Shown: positions 5,056 through 6,371 of the stretch, piece after piece
Position numbering within the stretch: position 1 is the stretch's first letter
How the letters are laid out: every line of letters begins with the position of its first letter
Assembly: GCA_012032575.1 (NCBI GenBank)
Contig: JAAUSP010000450.1
Span: 1 to 6,371 of the forward strand
Length of the DNA stretch: 6,371 bases
Reading direction: 5' to 3'
Origin: Anaerolineales bacterium
GTDB lineage: Bacteria > Chloroflexota > Anaerolineae > 4572-78 > J111
Notes under the pieces: model-generated
Told to the model about the DNA's origin: nothing
The model's input: only the letters and a program-made list of their open reading frames with translations
Database searches by the model: none
Translations under genes and position numbers: made by a program

Positions 5056-5496
5056 TCACCCCCCCATCTGCACAATTATCGCCGTGATATTATCATGCCC
5101 CCCGGCGCGTTTGGCCGCTTCGATCAGGGAGCGGCAGGCGGCGGCGGGGTCGGATTGGCTGCGGCTGATGGCCAGGATTTCGTCGTCGGTGATCATGCCG
5201 CACAGGCCGTCGGAGCAGAGGAGCAGGCGGTCGCCCGGCTGAAGGGGCACGTGGTAAAAGCTCACGTCCATATCCGGCTTGTCGCCGATGGTGCTGTAAA
5301 TGACGTTTTTCTGTTTGTGGGTGCGGGCCTCTTCGCGGGTCAGTTGGCCGATCTGGACCAGCCGTTCGACCAGGGAATGGTCCACGCTGATCTGCTCGAT
5401 GCCGGCCTGGCTGATGCGGTAAGCCCGGCTGTCGCCGACGTTGGCAATGTGGGCCTGTTGGTCAGCTATCAGGGCCATCACCAGGGTTGACCCCAT
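5056..5496 (-). CDS. PP2C-type Ser/Thr protein phosphatase, C-terminal portion (frameshifted)
   Basis: This is the second half of a PPM/PP2C metal-dependent phosphatase, which removes phosphate from Ser/Thr residues and typically opposes Hanks-type (PknB-like) kinases. Family similarity begins at MGSTLV (5496), followed by HIANVGDSRAYRI (motif around the GDSR), DHSLVERLVQIGQLTREEA, NVIYSTIGDKP, RLLLCSDGLCGMI with the metal-binding SDG, and GGHDNITAIIVQ with the final metal-binding DN. The open frame extends to 5571, but those first 25 Arg-rich residues are a shadow of the N-terminal fragment. Joining the two fragments by one added A in the A5 run at 5496-5500 gives an uninterrupted phosphatase of about 281 residues counted from 5900. 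Its stop lies 34 bp before the HEPN start. Confidence 0.92.
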   Translation of the reverse strand: MGSTLVMALIADQQAHIANVGDSRAYRISQAGIEQISVDHSLVERLVQIGQLTREEARTHKQKNVIYSTIGDKPDMDVSFYHVPLQPGDRLLLCSDGLCGMITDDEILAISRSQSDPAAACRSLIEAAKRAGGHDNITAIIVQMGG

Positions 5497-5900
5497 TTTT
5501 CTTTCTTCGGTCCGGTCGCCTGCTCGGCTAAAACCGTCTCGTTGGCGGTGGTCACGGCGGCGCTCAGCCATTCATCCGAAATAGCCGTATCGGTGGGGGG
5601 ATGGTTGGTAAAATGCTGCTGGATGGCATTGATGGTCAAGCGGCTGGCGACCTCGCCGGCGTCGTGCCCGCCCATGCCGTCGGCGACCACGTACAAACCG
5701 CAGGGCATGTCGTTTTCCCACATCAGCATACTGTCTTCGTTGAGTTCCCGGCGCAGGCCGGTATCGGTCAGGCCGGCAATCTGCCAGCCGATCTGGGCGG
5801 GCCGCGGGCCGGAGGCCGGCAGCGTTTCCGGCTCGTGTTCGGCGCGAATGGAGCGCAGGCCGGGCTGGGTGGCGGCCAAATCTTCATCCGGCACAACCAC
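5478..5900 (-). CDS. PP2C-type Ser/Thr protein phosphatase, N-terminal portion (frameshifted; start uncertain)
   Basis: This is the first half of the PP2C phosphatase. After about 37 low-complexity residues come the motifs TDTGLRRELNEDS (R51, N54-E55-D56) and VVADGMGGHDAGEVAS (D74-G75 metal site, residues 71-86), then helices to ETVLAEQATGPKKEK. Reading past the A5 run at 5496-5500 gives WGQPW and a TGA, where MGSTLV is expected. One missing A, or a -1 slip on the A-run, restores the protein. The GTG at 5900 is only the first listed start in frame: it has no ribosome binding site, and the same frame stays open with protein-like sequence (NALIDTVESAAVVV) back to the end of the upstream membrane-protein gene. 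The true N-terminus may therefore be that protein. Confidence 0.9.
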   Translation of the reverse strand: MVVPDEDLAATQPGLRSIRAEHEPETLPASGPRPAQIGWQIAGLTDTGLRRELNEDSMLMWENDMPCGLYVVADGMGGHDAGEVASRLTINAIQQHFTNHPPTDTAISDEWLSAAVTTANETVLAEQATGPKKEKWGQPW

Positions 5901-5931
5901 CGCGGCTGATTCGACGGTGTCTATCAGAGCG

Positions 5932-6210
5932 TTAGGGGAGAGGCGGTTCCGGCGCAGGGGTGGGAGCGGGAGCAGGGGACTTCTTTTTTTGACGCCCCTG
6001 GGTCAAGCGGAGGGTGATCGGCAATAAGACGGCCACCGCGATAAAGAGCAAAACGATCAGGGCCATGACCATCATCAAAAACCATCTGACCGACTCCTGG
6101 TCGGGCTGCCAGGGTATCAACAGCGGCGCGCCCAGCAAAACGGAGCGCTGCTTGAAGTCAGGCTTGATCCGGGCGAGACAAAGCAAAATCTGGCTCAAAC
6201 GATGTTTCAT
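5932..6210 (-). CDS. Small single-pass membrane protein with Pro/Ala-rich tail, possibly the anchor of the PP2C phosphatase
   Basis: This 92-residue reading frame has an amphipathic, basic N-terminus (MKHRLSQILLCLARIKPDF), one strong transmembrane segment at about 44-67 (LMMVMALIVLLFIAVAVLLP), a basic stop-transfer stretch (GRQKKK) and a linker-like tail SPAPAPTPAPEPPLP. The ATG at 6210 is preferred over the TTG at 6216 because AAGG lies 6 nt upstream. It starts 2 bp after the stop of the preceding frame. A tail of this kind normally leads to another domain. The TAA at 5932-5934 follows a C4 run, and one base fewer there would continue in frame into the PP2C gene. I therefore consider a single membrane-anchored phosphatase likely, but as read the stop separates them. 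No family is recognised. Confidence 0.62.
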   Translation of the reverse strand: MKHRLSQILLCLARIKPDFKQRSVLLGAPLLIPWQPDQESVRWFLMMVMALIVLLFIAVAVLLPITLRLTQGRQKKKSPAPAPTPAPEPPLP

Positions 6211-6212
6211 GG

Positions 6213-6371
6213 TCAACCTTCCCTCTCTATCAGGTGTCGGGGGTTGGGGGCCGGGGGTCGGGAAGCCAGGATGAGAAACTGACCCCCGACCCCTGACCCC
6301 TGGCCCCCGTTAAAATACGCGTCCGTCCCAGGTTCGCCGTAGACCCCCTCCAGGGCTGTTTCGGGGGCAGG
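6213..6371 (-). CDS. C-terminal end of an unidentified protein (enters from right edge)
   Basis: One minus-strand frame is open from the window edge to a TGA at 6213-6215, giving 52 residues. The first 20 (PETALEGVYGEPGTDAYF and neighbours) have a protein-like, acidic composition with GC-rich third positions. The rest (GGQGSGVGGQ..., SRPPAPNPRH...) is encoded by the G-rich inverted repeat and may be an added tail. The stop lies 2 bp before the ATG of the membrane protein, which suggests the same operon. A competing frame ends earlier, at a TAA at 6310-6312 just before the repeat, with an Arg-rich ending, and a third ends within the repeat region, so the assignment is uncertain. No domain can be named from so short a piece. 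Confidence 0.35.
   Translation of the reverse strand, partial: PAPETALEGVYGEPGTDAYFNGGQGSGVGGQFLILASRPPAPNPRHLIEREG
6239..6308. repeat. Pair of inverted G-rich heptad-type repeats, G-quadruplex-forming potential on both strands
   Basis: On the plus strand, G-runs of 5, 5, 5 and 3 lie at 6239-6243, 6246-6250, 6253-6257 and 6260-6262 with two-base spacers. A 20-bp spacer follows. Then C-runs of 5, 4, 4 and 5 lie at 6283-6287, 6290-6293, 6297-6300 and 6304-6308, which is the same type of array on the minus strand. Each array meets the usual four-run G-quadruplex pattern, and the two can also pair (GGGGGTC at 6253-6259 with GACCCCC at 6281-6287) as a hairpin. Confidence 0.65.

Noticed and set aside
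5048..5065. GGGGG/CCCCC hairpin at the phosphatase stop as an intrinsic terminator
   Set aside because: No T-run follows on the minus strand, and the HEPN start lies only 34 bp beyond the stop, so a terminator is not supported.
5095..5490. Plus-strand open frame of 131 codons opposite the phosphatase
   Set aside because: Antisense to conserved PP2C motifs, with Ala/Gly/Val-rich mirror composition.

Overview
The window looks like a piece of bacterial chromosome from a GC-rich environmental lineage. The style resembles Anaerolineae-like Chloroflexota: G-rich heptad repeats, nonamer hairpin repeats, a short FdhF-type formate dehydrogenase, and Uma2, DUF2442 and MNT/HEPN genes. That placement is inference, because no taxonomic marker gene is present. 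Every gene I can support lies on the minus strand, so transcription runs from high to low coordinates.

Right part (6371 to 5056): the C-terminal end of an unidentified protein enters from the right edge. Its reading frame is uncertain and runs through a G-rich inverted repeat. Next come a small single-pass membrane protein with a Pro-rich tail and a PP2C-type Ser/Thr phosphatase broken by a one-base frameshift in an A5 run. The membrane protein and the phosphatase may be one membrane-anchored phosphatase separated by another indel.

Middle part (5021 to 3318): a cluster of toxin-antitoxin-type genes. A HEPN-domain protein overlaps its minimal nucleotidyltransferase (MNT) partner. After them come an AT-richer truncated protein of unknown function, the C-terminal remnant of a HigA antitoxin fused out of frame to that gene's 3' end, and a DUF2442 protein. 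The HigA and unknown-gene pair looks like a recombination scar.

Left part (3317 to 1): a 217-bp intergenic region rich in inverted repeats precedes a molybdenum or tungsten formate dehydrogenase catalytic subunit. This gene has an active-site Cys in place of selenocysteine and one [4Fe-4S] cluster, and it is interrupted by one frameshift near 2792. A Uma2-family nuclease-like gene follows 12 bp downstream, then the start of a multi-pass membrane protein that overlaps Uma2 by 8 bp and runs off the left edge.

I see no wholly new system. The points most worth checking are the recurrent single-base frameshifts (real lesions or draft-sequence errors), the HigA/unknown-gene junction, the repeat-dense fdh leader, and the paired G-quadruplex-type repeats at 6239-6308.
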